Source: an uncultured Alistipes sp. (GTDB lineage Bacteria > Bacteroidota > Bacteroidia > Bacteroidales > Rikenellaceae). Taken from it: a stretch of DNA of 39,345 bases. The DNA is taken from NCBI GenBank assembly GCA_904502005.1, contig CAJGDC010000014.1, forward strand, positions 1-39,345, read 5' to 3'. Positions 31,741-39,345 of the stretch are shown in pieces. The notes beneath the pieces are model-generated. The model was not told where the DNA came from and made no database searches. It worked only from the letters and a program-made list of their open reading frames with translations. The position numbers and the translations under genes were made by a program. Position 1 is the first letter of the stretch; each line of letters opens with the position of its first letter.

Positions 31741-33033
31741 CTACTTAAACAATGCTTCTACCTTTGTAACTACATCCTGCTGATTTGGCTCAAGGTCAAA
31801 AATCAGGCTTGGCTTTAGATACCACAACTCTTTACCCTCGGTAGTACGTTTCTCACCACCGCCAGTAATATTGAGCATAATCGTTGCTCTCTTGTCAATA
31901 TTCCCCTTCTCAACCTCGGCAATAAGTGTTGCAAGCGCAATTGCCGGTGCTGGATGGATGTCTATGCCCTCTGTTTGCAGGAAAAGTTCTGCCGCCTTAG
32001 CAGCCTGCAAATTGTCTGCCATAAGAATGTCTCCATTGGTTGCTTTCAAAGCGTCAAACAATCCGCCTGCGATTGAGTATGGTGGTCTACGGTTAGATAG
32101 TACCTTTGCATCAATTACCTCAGCATCATGACGTGCTTGATTGTCATCATACGGAAGTAGCGCACGTGAGTCTGCTCTCCATGCCTCGTACATTGGTAGG
32201 AATGGAGCATTTTGTGAAACCATCAGTCGCATTATATTCTTTCCGTAACGTCCATCCTCAATAAGTCGCATATTTGCCTCCCATGCGGCAATAGCACCGG
32301 TGCCACTACCAACAGCTTGGAAGTAGTAGTCTGGAATACGACCAATAGTTGTTACAGCAGACAGTACAGTTGTAGCCATACCGTCACGACGAGCAATATT
32401 TTTCGCACCTCCCTCGGCATAGAACATCGGCGAAGTGAGAGCAAGATTGCTCAGATGTATTGCGTCGAAGTAATCACCTCCCTTGCGACAGCTGATAAGC
32501 TTTACGCAGTCGTTAAGAGGCTCTGTAAACCACATCGCATTAAGATTATCCTCTGGAACAGAGAGCAGTAGTGGAATGTTGTTGTCCGAACAGACCTTCG
32601 CAAATGCGCGAGCTGTATTTCCAGCAGATGCGACAACAAGAATCTTGTCGCATGACTCATCGGTGCGTGCACAAACACTATATGCTTCGGTCTCCTTGAA
32701 CGAGCAAGTCATCATCTTTGCACCACGCTCAGGGAAGTATCCGTTAAAGGTGATGTATAGATTCTCAAGACCTAAAGCCTTAGCCAGCCCCTCACTGCGA
32801 TATGTTACAGGTGCAGCGTCGCACTTAAGCATTCGCTTTATTGGTAACCAGTCACGGAATTTGTATAGACCCTGCTGGTCATCGTATACAGTAAGCTGCT
32901 TGTTCGCATAGAGCGCGCGAACAAGCGATGGTTTATCATAGCCTTTATAATCAAGTGTCCAACCTGCATCTTCAAACTCCTCATTAGTAGCTATGCAGAG
33001 CAGTTTATATTGGGTTGGTGTAAATTGTGTCAT
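31741..33033 (-). CDS. PLP-dependent threonine synthase family enzyme, probable cysteate synthase
   Basis: This 430-residue fold-type II PLP enzyme has a candidate Schiff-base Lys113 in TCSFKETEA, a phosphate loop SAGNTARAFAK (136-146) and a C-terminal NITGGGEKR loop. The sequence FNGYFPERGAKMMTCSFKE departs from threonine synthase, which carries SFKDRG here, and resembles the cysteate synthase branch as I remember it (phosphoserine plus sulfite giving cysteate). In Bacteroidetes cysteate is the head-group precursor of capnine-type sulfonolipids. The gene has its own TTTG-N20-TATCTTTG promoter and is co-transcribed with manA. Alternative: a divergent threonine synthase. Confidence 0.75.
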   Translation of the reverse strand: MTQFTPTQYKLLCIATNEEFEDAGWTLDYKGYDKPSLVRALYANKQLTVYDDQQGLYKFRDWLPIKRMLKCDAAPVTYRSEGLAKALGLENLYITFNGYFPERGAKMMTCSFKETEAYSVCARTDESCDKILVVASAGNTARAFAKVCSDNNIPLLLSVPEDNLNAMWFTEPLNDCVKLISCRKGGDYFDAIHLSNLALTSPMFYAEGGAKNIARRDGMATTVLSAVTTIGRIPDYYFQAVGSGTGAIAAWEANMRLIEDGRYGKNIMRLMVSQNAPFLPMYEAWRADSRALLPYDDNQARHDAEVIDAKVLSNRRPPYSIAGGLFDALKATNGDILMADNLQAAKAAELFLQTEGIDIHPAPAIALATLIAEVEKGNIDKRATIMLNITGGGEKRTTEGKELWYLKPSLIFDLEPNQQDVVTKVEALFK

Positions 33034-33060
33034 AAGTTTGTTGTTAAGTTTAGTAACTTA

Positions 33061-33092
33061 CAAAGATATGAATTTATTTGGAATTAAGCAAA
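33061..33092 (-). promoter_or_regulatory. Promoter of the cysteate/threonine synthase-like gene and manA
   Basis: TTTG (33092-33089) and TATCTTTG (33068-33061) on the minus strand are 20 bases apart. The -33 element lies inside the 3' end of maf. The leader is about 20 nt. Confidence 0.75.
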
Positions 33093-33688
33093 TCTGACTC
33101 AATAAACGCATCTAATTCCATATAGAGTCGTTGTACGGGAAGGCCCATAACGTTGAAAAAAGAGCCCTCAATTCCCTCTATAGCCACATATCCAATCCAC
33201 TCTTGAATACCGTATGCACCCGCCTTGTCATATGGTTTATATGTTTCGATGTAGTAGTCAATCTCTTCATTGCTCAGCGCACGAAAAGATACGGTACTAG
33301 TTACAGAGAAGCTGTGAGATAGTCGCTTACTCCTAATAGTCACACCCGTGGTAACTATATGCTTGCGAGCCGATAACATAGAGAGCATAGCCGTTGCCTC
33401 TGTTTTATCTGCTGGTTTGCCTAATATCTTATCCTCTGCAATAACCACAGTGTCGGCAGTAAGAACAATATCACTATCGGCTAACTCAGTAGGGTAGGCA
33501 TCGCTCTTGATTTTTGAGAGATATTGAGCTACTTCACACGCAGGCATATCTGATGGAAAAGACTCATCACAGTCAAATTTTTCAGCCAATGTGAAGCTCA
33601 ATCCGCATTCGGCAAGTAGTTGCCTGCGACGTGGTGATGCCGAGGCCAGAATAAGGTTGTACCCCTCTAACTTTTTGTGTAATAGCAT
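33074..33688 (-). CDS. maf: Maf-family nucleotide pyrophosphatase
   Basis: This 204-residue cytosolic house-cleaning enzyme hydrolyses dTTP/UTP-like or modified nucleoside triphosphates. Diagnostic motifs are LILASASPRRRQLL (about 12-25), the strand DIVLTADTVV with catalytic Asp, GKPADKTEA, and the C-terminal YDKAGAYGIQEW and GSFFNVMGLPV. It is the last gene of the lpxB run and starts one base after the upstream lipoprotein's stop. Confidence 0.95.
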   Translation of the reverse strand: MLLHKKLEGYNLILASASPRRRQLLAECGLSFTLAEKFDCDESFPSDMPACEVAQYLSKIKSDAYPTELADSDIVLTADTVVIAEDKILGKPADKTEATAMLSMLSARKHIVTTGVTIRSKRLSHSFSVTSTVSFRALSNEEIDYYIETYKPYDKAGAYGIQEWIGYVAIEGIEGSFFNVMGLPVQRLYMELDAFIESDLLNSK

Positions 33689-33689
33689 A

Positions 33690-34289
33690 TTAGAAAGTGT
33701 GAATGGCTCTTACGTGGTATGTATATTGTTTGTAGTTTGCACTCTGCTTCTGAGTTTTAGCATCTACAAGATAGACCCACCACTCATCCATCTCTGTAGA
33801 TGAGAGGTAGTAGTAATCTGTAGCAAATGGAGTAGCACCATTGTTGTAAATTGCATGTGCAAAAGTGTTTCCACTTGCAATTATAAGCAATTCGCGAAGC
33901 TCGTCTATTGATGGTATATACCAACCTTTGCCAAGGCTCTTACACCACTCAAATGCGGGGTAGTTACTCTGCCAATTAGGCAAGCTATAAATTATTGAGG
34001 TGTTTAACTCACCACATTCACGCTCTGTACATCCGGTGGCGGTAAACTCACTACTCCATGACTTCATATCCTCAGGCTCGGTCATAGAGACTATAAGTCC
34101 AGACAATTTATCTTCATAGACCCTAAATACGAGTCCCTTAACACCATCTTTGTCGTACAAATCTCCGATTTTATACTCAGTAATTGATGGCTCTGGCTGC
34201 GGTGTAGGCTCAATGTTTGGTTCAACCTCGCCTTTTTTACACCCCGTAATGAGTAGAAGGCTTAGTGCCAATGCAAATATTTTCTCCAT
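33690..34289 (-). CDS. Small lipoprotein with a DUF1566/FISUMP-like C-terminal domain
   Basis: This is a 199-residue predicted lipoprotein (lipobox ITGC, Cys17) with a Glu/Pro linker EPNIEPTPQPEPS. The folded part has the GKGWYIPSIDELREL motif, YYLSSTEMDEWWVYLVD and a C-terminal YHVRAIHTF. That series matches the DUF1566 / Fibrobacter-succinogenes-paralogous (lectin-like) domain of surface proteins. Ligand unknown. Start and stop interlock with neighbours (TAATG overlap upstream), so it is co-translated with the FAH-like and maf genes. Confidence 0.75.
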   Translation of the reverse strand: MEKIFALALSLLLITGCKKGEVEPNIEPTPQPEPSITEYKIGDLYDKDGVKGLVFRVYEDKLSGLIVSMTEPEDMKSWSSEFTATGCTERECGELNTSIIYSLPNWQSNYPAFEWCKSLGKGWYIPSIDELRELLIIASGNTFAHAIYNNGATPFATDYYYLSSTEMDEWWVYLVDAKTQKQSANYKQYTYHVRAIHTF

Positions 34290-34846
34290 TATTTTATCTG
34301 AAAGTTAAGAGTTGTGGTATTGTTGATTGTTACATTGATATTATCGCCCTCTTTTACACTATTAGCACTGTCTGATGCTATGAAGACTAAATCTCCAGTC
34401 TTAAGGGTAAGTTTGTTTGATACATCAGATAGGCATTGGTCTATAATCTCTATCATATTGCTGTGTGTTGTACTGTTGCTAACCTCGCCGATACGTAGAT
34501 TTAGCGAACACTCGCCAGTTAGCTGCTCAGGCAAAAGCCACTCGGTGCCGATAGCTGTTGAGTGGTCAAAACAGTATGCCTCATCTGTAGGTAGTCCGTT
34601 CTCAATAGCTTGTTGCATAGTGTCGCGAGCAATGAATGTGACACCCGCAGTGACAGAGTCGTAACAACGTGATGCAAATTTCTTAGCTATGCACTTTGCT
34701 AGGCGAGTTATACGAACAACATATCCATAGTCGCAGATAATATCCTGCGAAAAATGTGGCATATAAAAGTCATCATTATTACGCAAAACGGCATTGTCCG
34801 GGCGAATAGATATTCTCGATTTTTTATCAATTACAACAATCTTCAT
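34289..34846 (-). CDS. Short fumarylacetoacetate hydrolase (FAH)-fold protein, catalytic ligands apparently lost
   Basis: This protein has 185 residues from the ATG at 34846; an in-frame TTG at 34855 is less likely. FAH family landmarks are CDYGYVVRITRL, GVTFIARDTMQQA and EWLLPE, then LNLRIGEVSNSTTHSNMIEII and LTLKTGDLVFIASD. The family's acidic metal ligands (E-x-E after DY, and the Asp of the ND/ID-FTARD block) are not seen: GYV and TFIARD stand there instead. So it may be inactive or changed in activity. It lies 9 bases after lpxB and overlaps the next gene by one base. Confidence 0.7.
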   Translation of the reverse strand: MKIVVIDKKSRISIRPDNAVLRNNDDFYMPHFSQDIICDYGYVVRITRLAKCIAKKFASRCYDSVTAGVTFIARDTMQQAIENGLPTDEAYCFDHSTAIGTEWLLPEQLTGECSLNLRIGEVSNSTTHSNMIEIIDQCLSDVSNKLTLKTGDLVFIASDSANSVKEGDNINVTINNTTTLNFQIK

Positions 34847-34855
34847 CTCTATCAA

Positions 34856-35980
34856 TTATTTTAACGTTTTTACAATTTCGGTGGCAAATCGTTGTGAAGC
34901 ACCACAACCGCCAATAAGGGCGCTAAGTTCTGCAAAATCCTGTAACATCTTCTCGCGTTTACTACCACCTTTGAGTATTGAGCGTAGCTCTGTTGCTGCA
35001 TCGTCAATATTCAACTTGGCACAAACCATCTCTCGCACTGCCTCTCTGTTGAGATTGATGTTTACAAGTGAGATATATGGTATCTTTAGTACGTATGGTC
35101 GTAATACCTCGTATAGTTTTGGAACATGATAGACAACCATCTCGGGTATCCCCATAAGCGCCGTCTCAAGTGTGGCAGTGCCAGATGTTACTACAGCTGC
35201 CTCTGCATGGGCAAGGGTCTGCTGGGTCTGATTTGAGAGGTATTTGACATCGGAGCCGCATAAGTAGCTGTCATAAAGGCTTTTATCAATCCACGGTACA
35301 GCAGTGACGATAAACTGATAGTTTGGAAACAGCTTTGCCAATGCAACCATGTCTGGTAGATTGGCTTTAATCTCCGAAATACGGCTACCTGCGAGCAACG
35401 CCACGATAGGGCGGCTGTCAAGATTATTCTGAGTGATAAACTGCTCGCGGCTTGGTAGCTTTGAACGCATCTGGTCAATGTCATCTACAAGAGGATTGCC
35501 GCAGAATGTTGTCTGAATACCTTTGCCCTTGAAGTACTCTGTCTCAAAAGGAAAAATGGTGTACACCTTGTCGACATACTTGCGAATACTCTTTACTCGC
35601 CACTCCTTCCATGCCCAAACCTTTGGGGCGATGTAGTAGTAGACCTTAATACCCTTTTTATGCGCCCACTTTGCAATGCGCATATTGAATGATGGGTAGT
35701 CAATAAGGATAATCACATCTGGATTAAACTGCTCAATGGCGTGCTTGCACTCATCAATCTGCAAAAAGATGGTCTTCAGATTCTTCAGTACCTGCATAAA
35801 CCCAAAGAAGGACATCTCCTTATAGTGCTTCACAAGTCCCTGCTCTCCTCCAACTTCAATCATTCTATCGCCACCGCAAAAGCAAAACTGAGCATTGCTA
35901 TCCTCATGAGCAATGCCCTGCATCAGTTTACTGCCGTGCAAATCTCCCGACGGCTCACCAGCTATGATAAAATATTTCAT
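34856..35980 (-). CDS. lpxB: Lipid-A-disaccharide synthase LpxB
   Basis: This 374-residue peripheral inner-membrane GT19 enzyme joins UDP-2,3-diacylglucosamine and lipid X into the lipid A disaccharide. Landmarks are IAGEPSGDLHGSKLMQ at the N-terminus, VILIDYPSFNMRIAKWAHK, YYIAPKVWAWKEWRV, FCGNPLVDD, and LLAGSRISEIKANLP. The C-terminal half has SGTATLETALMGIPEMVVYHV. It is the first gene of a four-gene run ending in maf. TATTTTTG ends five bases before the ATG, so its mRNA is probably leaderless. Confidence 0.96.
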   Translation of the reverse strand: MKYFIIAGEPSGDLHGSKLMQGIAHEDSNAQFCFCGGDRMIEVGGEQGLVKHYKEMSFFGFMQVLKNLKTIFLQIDECKHAIEQFNPDVIILIDYPSFNMRIAKWAHKKGIKVYYYIAPKVWAWKEWRVKSIRKYVDKVYTIFPFETEYFKGKGIQTTFCGNPLVDDIDQMRSKLPSREQFITQNNLDSRPIVALLAGSRISEIKANLPDMVALAKLFPNYQFIVTAVPWIDKSLYDSYLCGSDVKYLSNQTQQTLAHAEAAVVTSGTATLETALMGIPEMVVYHVPKLYEVLRPYVLKIPYISLVNINLNREAVREMVCAKLNIDDAATELRSILKGGSKREKMLQDFAELSALIGGCGASQRFATEIVKTLK

Positions 35981-35984
35981 ATTG

Positions 35985-35992
35985 CAAAAATA
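35985..35992 (-). promoter_or_regulatory. Promoter -7 box of the lpxB unit (leaderless)
   Basis: TATTTTTG on the minus strand lies five bases upstream of the ATG at 35980. The -33 element is not obvious in the A-rich flank. Confidence 0.5.
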
Positions 35993-36034
35993 AAAAAAAA
36001 CTGGCAGATTTCCGAAACTATTGAAAATAATTTA

Positions 36035-36042
36035 TAACTTTG
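36035..36042 (+). promoter_or_regulatory. Promoter -7 box of the beta-barrel gene
   Basis: TAACTTTG gives an expected start near 36048 and a 60-nt leader. CCTAAG (36051-36056) and CTTAGG (36084-36089) can pair within that leader. Confidence 0.6.
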
Positions 36043-36108
36043 CATAAAGACCTAAGATTTATTTTGGTGTAGCATGGAGGCGACTTAGGCTATATAAACT
36101 TATCTATT

Positions 36109-36948
36109 ATGAAGAAATTTTTACTCTCTTTGGTGATGTTGTTTGGTGTTGCAGCGGTTGCAACAGCGCAAACTCAAGATGTTGTCTATTTGAACAATGG
36201 CGGAATTATTAAGGGAAAAATTATTGAAAAGACGCCAACTGGAACGATAAAAATCGAGACAATGTGCGGCTCCGTTTTTGTCTATAATGCACAGGAGATA
36301 AAATCTGTGGCCAATGAGAAGATGACCAGCATATATGGTAAGAAAATAGTTGATTTACCTAAGAATATTTTTGGTATAAGGGGCGGTGCGTTATTTGCAA
36401 AGGCCACTTTGGGAAGTTTCTTGAATGATGAGTCAAAAAGGTACTTCACAACTGGTTATCATGTTGGCGGAATATATGAGGTGTCATTACAAAAGACAAA
36501 TAGATGGTATTTTCAGACAGGAGTTGATTTTCAATATCTCCGAGGAAAGTATACCTTTGTTGATGAACTCGGTTGGGGAGATACTCCTGAAGAGAACCTT
36601 GTTCTAACTAATACCAAGGCAATGTATATAGAAATACCTGCTATGTTCACTTGTAAAGTTGAGCTTGGTAAGAGTGTCCTTTTATGCCCGGCTATTGGTG
36701 CGGCATATAGCCTGGGATTGACCGGTAAATATACATATGATGCACCAGGCAATGAGGTGTTTGAGGAGGGTAATCCTTTTAAAGATGAGGGTGATTATAA
36801 CCCATACTTCGGTAGACACAGCGTGAGCTTAAAAGTAGCTCTAAACCTTGTTGTTAAGAAACACTTATTTATCGGATGCGGCATTTTCGCAAACCCACTA
36901 TTCGGAGACCATTGGGGTTTGAGTGCTACTCTCGGTTGCAACTTTTAG
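36109..36948 (+). CDS. Outer-membrane beta-barrel family protein
   Basis: This 279-residue protein has signal peptide MKKFLLSLVMLFGVAAVATA. A short N-terminal domain (about 22-75: DVVYLNNGGIIKGKIIEKTPTG) resembles small barrel domains seen before many Bacteroidetes OMPs. Alternating aromatic/polar beta-strands run to the C-terminus, which ends LSATLGCNF with a terminal Phe, the usual BAM signal. It fits the PorT/OMP_b-brl-type family; the precise role is unknown. It has its own promoter and terminator. Confidence 0.82.
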   Translation: MKKFLLSLVMLFGVAAVATAQTQDVVYLNNGGIIKGKIIEKTPTGTIKIETMCGSVFVYNAQEIKSVANEKMTSIYGKKIVDLPKNIFGIRGGALFAKATLGSFLNDESKRYFTTGYHVGGIYEVSLQKTNRWYFQTGVDFQYLRGKYTFVDELGWGDTPEENLVLTNTKAMYIEIPAMFTCKVELGKSVLLCPAIGAAYSLGLTGKYTYDAPGNEVFEEGNPFKDEGDYNPYFGRHSVSLKVALNLVVKKHLFIGCGIFANPLFGDHWGLSATLGCNF

Positions 36949-36970
36949 TGCAACGAATTGATAAGAAAAG

Positions 36971-37006
36971 AGACCCGCAAAAACTTTTTGCGGGTCTATT
37001 GTTTTT
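36971..37006 (+). terminator. Terminator of the beta-barrel gene
   Basis: The stem AGACCCGCAAAAA/TTTTTGCGGGTCT (36971-36997) is followed by ATTGTTTTT. It lies about 22 bases past the stop. Confidence 0.85.
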
Positions 37007-37021
37007 AACTAATGCCTAAAA

Positions 37022-37696
37022 CTACTCCAACAGGTCGGGCCTAAGTGCCTTTGTGCGCTCGTATGACTGCTCGTCCTGCCATTTGGCAATCTCGGCGAAG
37101 TTTCCTGATGTGAGCACCTCCGGAACCTTCCAGCCGTTAAACTCTGCCGGACGGGTGTATACCGGTGGGGCGAGCATATCGTCTTGGAAACAATCTGTGA
37201 GTGCCGACGCCTCGTCGCCAATAGCGCCAGGCAGTAGACGGACAACAGAGTCGGTAATAATCGCTGCAGCAAGCTCTCCGCCCGTAAGCACGTAGTCGCC
37301 AATAGATATTTCGCGTGTGATAAGGTGCTCGCGAACGCGATAATCCACGCCCTTGTAGTGGCCGCAGAGGATAATTATATTCTCGAGCGTCGATAGTCGG
37401 TTTGCCTCGTGCTGGTCGTAACGAATGCCATCTGGTGAGGTGAAGATAATCTCGTCATAGTGGCGCTCGCTCTTCAGCTTTTCGATACAGCGGAAGATAG
37501 GCTCAATCTTCATCACCATGCCCGCCTCGCCACCAAAAGGGTAGTCGTCTACCGTGCGACGCTTGTCATCTGTATAGTCGCGGAGATTGTGAACGACAAT
37601 CTCTACATGGCCGCCCTCTTGCGCGCGCTTGAGAATGGACTCATTGAGCGGCGAGGTGAGCAGCTCGGGAACGACTGTAATAATATCTATACGCAT
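37022..37696 (-). CDS. trmD: tRNA (guanine-N1)-methyltransferase TrmD
   Basis: This 224-residue SPOUT enzyme methylates G37 of tRNAs and prevents frameshifting. Landmarks are MRIDIITVVPELL at the N-terminus, DDYPFGGEAGMVMK, the trefoil-knot SAM site ILCGHYKGVDYRVREH with GDYVLTGGELAAA, and DSVVRLLPGAIG. The C-terminal domain ends EVLTSGNFAEIAKWQ...ERTKALRPDLL. It is uncoupled here from the rimM/rplS cluster seen in many bacteria. It begins two bases after the MBL hydrolase stop, so the two are co-transcribed. Confidence 0.97.
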   Translation of the reverse strand: MRIDIITVVPELLTSPLNESILKRAQEGGHVEIVVHNLRDYTDDKRRTVDDYPFGGEAGMVMKIEPIFRCIEKLKSERHYDEIIFTSPDGIRYDQHEANRLSTLENIIILCGHYKGVDYRVREHLITREISIGDYVLTGGELAAAIITDSVVRLLPGAIGDEASALTDCFQDDMLAPPVYTRPAEFNGWKVPEVLTSGNFAEIAKWQDEQSYERTKALRPDLLE

Positions 37697-37698
37697 AG

Positions 37699-38364
37699 TT
37701 AGAAGTTTATTTCGCCATTAATAGCCTCGACAACAAATGGATTGTAGAGCGACTCGTGACCGATATTGCTCTTCTCGGCGTGACCTGGGTAGATAGTAAC
37801 CTCGTCGCCCAAGGTAATCAAGCGGTCAAGAATTGAGTGCATCAACTCGTGATAATCTCCTCCTGGTAGGTCGCTACGGCCAATGCTCTCACGGAAAAGG
37901 GTGTCGCCGGTAAACATCTGCTTTGTTGGCTGATGGTAAAGACATACTCCGCCAGGGGTGTGACCAGGCGTGCGGATAATCTTTAGCTCTGTGTCGCCAA
38001 AGCAGACGGTTGGCTGATGCTCCAGGTCAATGTCAATCTCTGGCGCTGGCATAACCGTGCCAGAGCAGAAGTAGGCAAAGTTCTCTGAGAGCATACTGCG
38101 CAGATAGTCATCCTTTGATGACATGGCGAACTTCACGCCAAACCTCTCCTTGAGGAACTGCACGCCAAGCATATGGTCAAAGTGGCCGTGAGTATTCACT
38201 GCCATGACGGGCTTAAGCCCCTGCTCGGCAATAAAATCGGCAAGACGCTCATCCTCCGCGCTGTTTGAGTTGCCCGCATCTATAATTATAGCCTCCAGAG
38301 TCTGATCCCAAACAACATAGGTGTTCTCCTCTAAAGGGTTAAAGACAAATTTTACAATATTCAT
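37699..38364 (-). CDS. MBL-fold metallo-hydrolase (glyoxalase II-like)
   Basis: This 221-residue cytosolic metallo-beta-lactamase-fold enzyme has the motif THGHFDHM (His59, His61, Asp63, His64) binding two metals. Later ligands are in RTPGHTPGGVCLY, FTGDTLFRESIGRSD and IYPGHAEKS. The length and order fit the GloB-like or YcbL-type small hydrolases acting on thioesters. The specific substrate is open. It is the first gene of the unit with trmD, with a TATCTTTG box 21 bases upstream. Confidence 0.92.
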   Translation of the reverse strand: MNIVKFVFNPLEENTYVVWDQTLEAIIIDAGNSNSAEDERLADFIAEQGLKPVMAVNTHGHFDHMLGVQFLKERFGVKFAMSSKDDYLRSMLSENFAYFCSGTVMPAPEIDIDLEHQPTVCFGDTELKIIRTPGHTPGGVCLYHQPTKQMFTGDTLFRESIGRSDLPGGDYHELMHSILDRLITLGDEVTIYPGHAEKSNIGHESLYNPFVVEAINGEINF

Positions 38365-38384
38365 AACATAAACGTTTTATTCCA

Positions 38385-38392
38385 CAAAGATA
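38385..38392 (-). promoter_or_regulatory. Promoter -7 box of the MBL hydrolase-trmD unit
   Basis: TATCTTTG on the minus strand, with an expected leader of about 14 nt before the ATG at 38364. A -33 element is not clear. Confidence 0.6.
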
Positions 38393-38465
38393 ACAAATAA
38401 ACTCTAAAGATAAAAATAGCGAGAGATTTTTGTACTTTTTTTGCCTGCCAATGCTATCAAAAAAA

Positions 38466-38492
38466 CAAATGCAGGGATTGCCCCTGCATTTG
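38466..38492 (-). terminator. Terminator of the LRR gene
   Basis: The perfect 11-bp stem CAAATGCAGGG/CCCTGCATTTG with a 5-nt loop is followed on the minus strand by seven T (plus A at 38459-38465). It starts 23 bases past the LRR gene stop. Confidence 0.9.
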
Positions 38493-38514
38493 AATATTAT
38501 CTCTGCGTCAGACC

Positions 38515-39345
38515 TTAAAAGTCGTACGGCTCGATGTCATCGGCGTAGTCGCTCCAATATTGAGCTGCCTTGTATGCATCTACCGATGCGCGAGGTACGT
38601 AAATCTTACGACCTGAGGCGTTGTTGTAGAACATATAAGAACCTCCACTTGGCGGAGTGGTCGGCTTGCAATATACCTCTTTTAGGCTACTGCAATCATA
38701 GAATGCACACCATTCAATCTCAGTAACGCTATCAGGAATAGTAACACTTGTCAGCGAGGTGCAATATCTGAATGCTTCATCTCCAATCTCAGTAACGCTA
38801 TCAGGAATAGTAACACTTGTCAGCGAGGTGCATTTATAGAATGCACGCTCTCCAATAGAAGTAACTCGTTTATGGAAAGTAACACTCTTTAGCGAGGTGC
38901 AACCTGTAAATGTGTACTTAATTTCAGTCATATCCGAAGGAATAGTAACCTCCGTTAATTCAACCCCATTTAAGTAGAGTTTTGCTCCATTGTGCATTGG
39001 GTTGGAATCGGACCTACTGAAATTAATTTTACACCAAGCTGATAAATCGCCTGTATAGTATACCTCTTTCAGCGAGGTGCAATTGAAGAATGCTTGAGCT
39101 CCAATCTCAGTAACGCTATCTGGAATAGTAACACTTGTCAGCGAGGTGCAATTTTGGAATGCATAAAATCCAATCGAAGTAACGCTATCAGGAATAGTAA
39201 TACTTGTCAGCGAGGTGCAATTATAGAATGCAGAACTTCCAATCGAAGTAACACTATTAGGGATAGTAATTGAGGTTAAAGATGAACATCCAGAAAATGC
39301 ACTACCCCCAATTGAAGTTCACTATTCCCGATTGTAATAGAAGTA
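38515..39345 (-). CDS. BspA-like leucine-rich repeat surface protein, 3' part, probable frameshift near the window edge
   Basis: Only the C-terminal part is in the window. The minus frame is open from 39318 down to the stop at 38515, about 267 codons, so the ATG at 38997 is internal. The protein is a run of 23-residue LRR_5/BspA repeats of the form NCTSLTSVTIPDSVTEIG-xxAF. They are interrupted by a TGDLSAWCKINF insert common in these surface proteins and end in a KIYVPRASVDAYKAAQYWSDY cap. In-frame TGA at 39319-39321 follows a one-base loss in the expected GTTACT of a repeat, so the gene continues upstream in another frame. Such proteins bind host or bacterial surfaces. Confidence 0.85.

Noticed and set aside
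38700..39300. CRISPR array
   Set aside because: The regular 69-bp period has no unique spacers and lies in an open frame of 23-residue leucine-rich repeats.

Overview
The window is a stretch of Bacteroidales chromosome. Evidence for this: signature promoters of the Bacteroidetes type (TTTG about 19-20 bases before TAnnTTTG) in front of most transcription units; almost no Shine-Dalgarno sites; and Bacteroidetes-restricted families (DUF5689, DUF4294, BACON domains, BspA-like leucine-rich repeats, a large TonB-dependent receptor). A threonine-synthase paralogue that looks like the cysteate synthase of sulfonolipid producers hints at Rikenellaceae (Alistipes-like), but that placement is inference.

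Layout. 1-1.4 kb: the small SRP RNA (minus strand) and mltG (plus strand) are fired from a shared divergent promoter region, followed by a multi-hairpin intergenic element bounded by inverted repeats. 1.4-3.1 kb: a secreted WG-repeat-like protein. 3.2-12.9 kb (minus): a five-gene operon holding a large modular OB-fold lipoprotein, a BACON-NUC1 nuclease lipoprotein, an endonuclease/exonuclease/phosphatase, a TonB-dependent receptor and a DUF5689 lipoprotein. I read it as a cell-surface system for capturing and digesting nucleic acid, built like a polysaccharide utilisation locus but without SusD. It is the most interesting system in the window. 13-16.2 kb: a two-domain M16 zinc protease whose promoter spacer contains a run of nine G, and a small XRE regulator. 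16.3-18.2 kb: acyl-ACP thioesterase plus glycosyltransferase. 18.3-24 kb: ffh-era-TPR protein-MFS transporter, one co-directional run. 24-25.9 kb: a phosphodiester glycosidase lipoprotein, a DUF4294 protein and a FlK-like hotdog thioesterase.

25.9-26.4 kb has no protein gene. It holds two diverged copies of a structured repeat of about 160 bp with pair-preserving changes, a 13-bp perfect hairpin, and tRNA-Gln(TTG). 26.5-30.7 kb (plus): a secreted GH2 beta-galactosidase is translationally linked to an LrgA/LrgB membrane pair. 30.8-36 kb (minus): manA and the cysteate/threonine synthase-like gene form one unit; lpxB, a degenerate FAH-fold protein, a small lipoprotein and maf form another. 36-38.4 kb: an outer-membrane beta-barrel protein, trmD and an MBL hydrolase. 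The right edge is the 3' part of a BspA-like LRR gene with a probable one-base frameshift close to the window end.

Housekeeping functions (SRP targeting, ribosome assembly, tRNA modification, lipid A and peptidoglycan synthesis) are interleaved with envelope and secretion genes. Several start codons sit within a few bases of the predicted transcription start, so some mRNAs are probably leaderless or nearly so.
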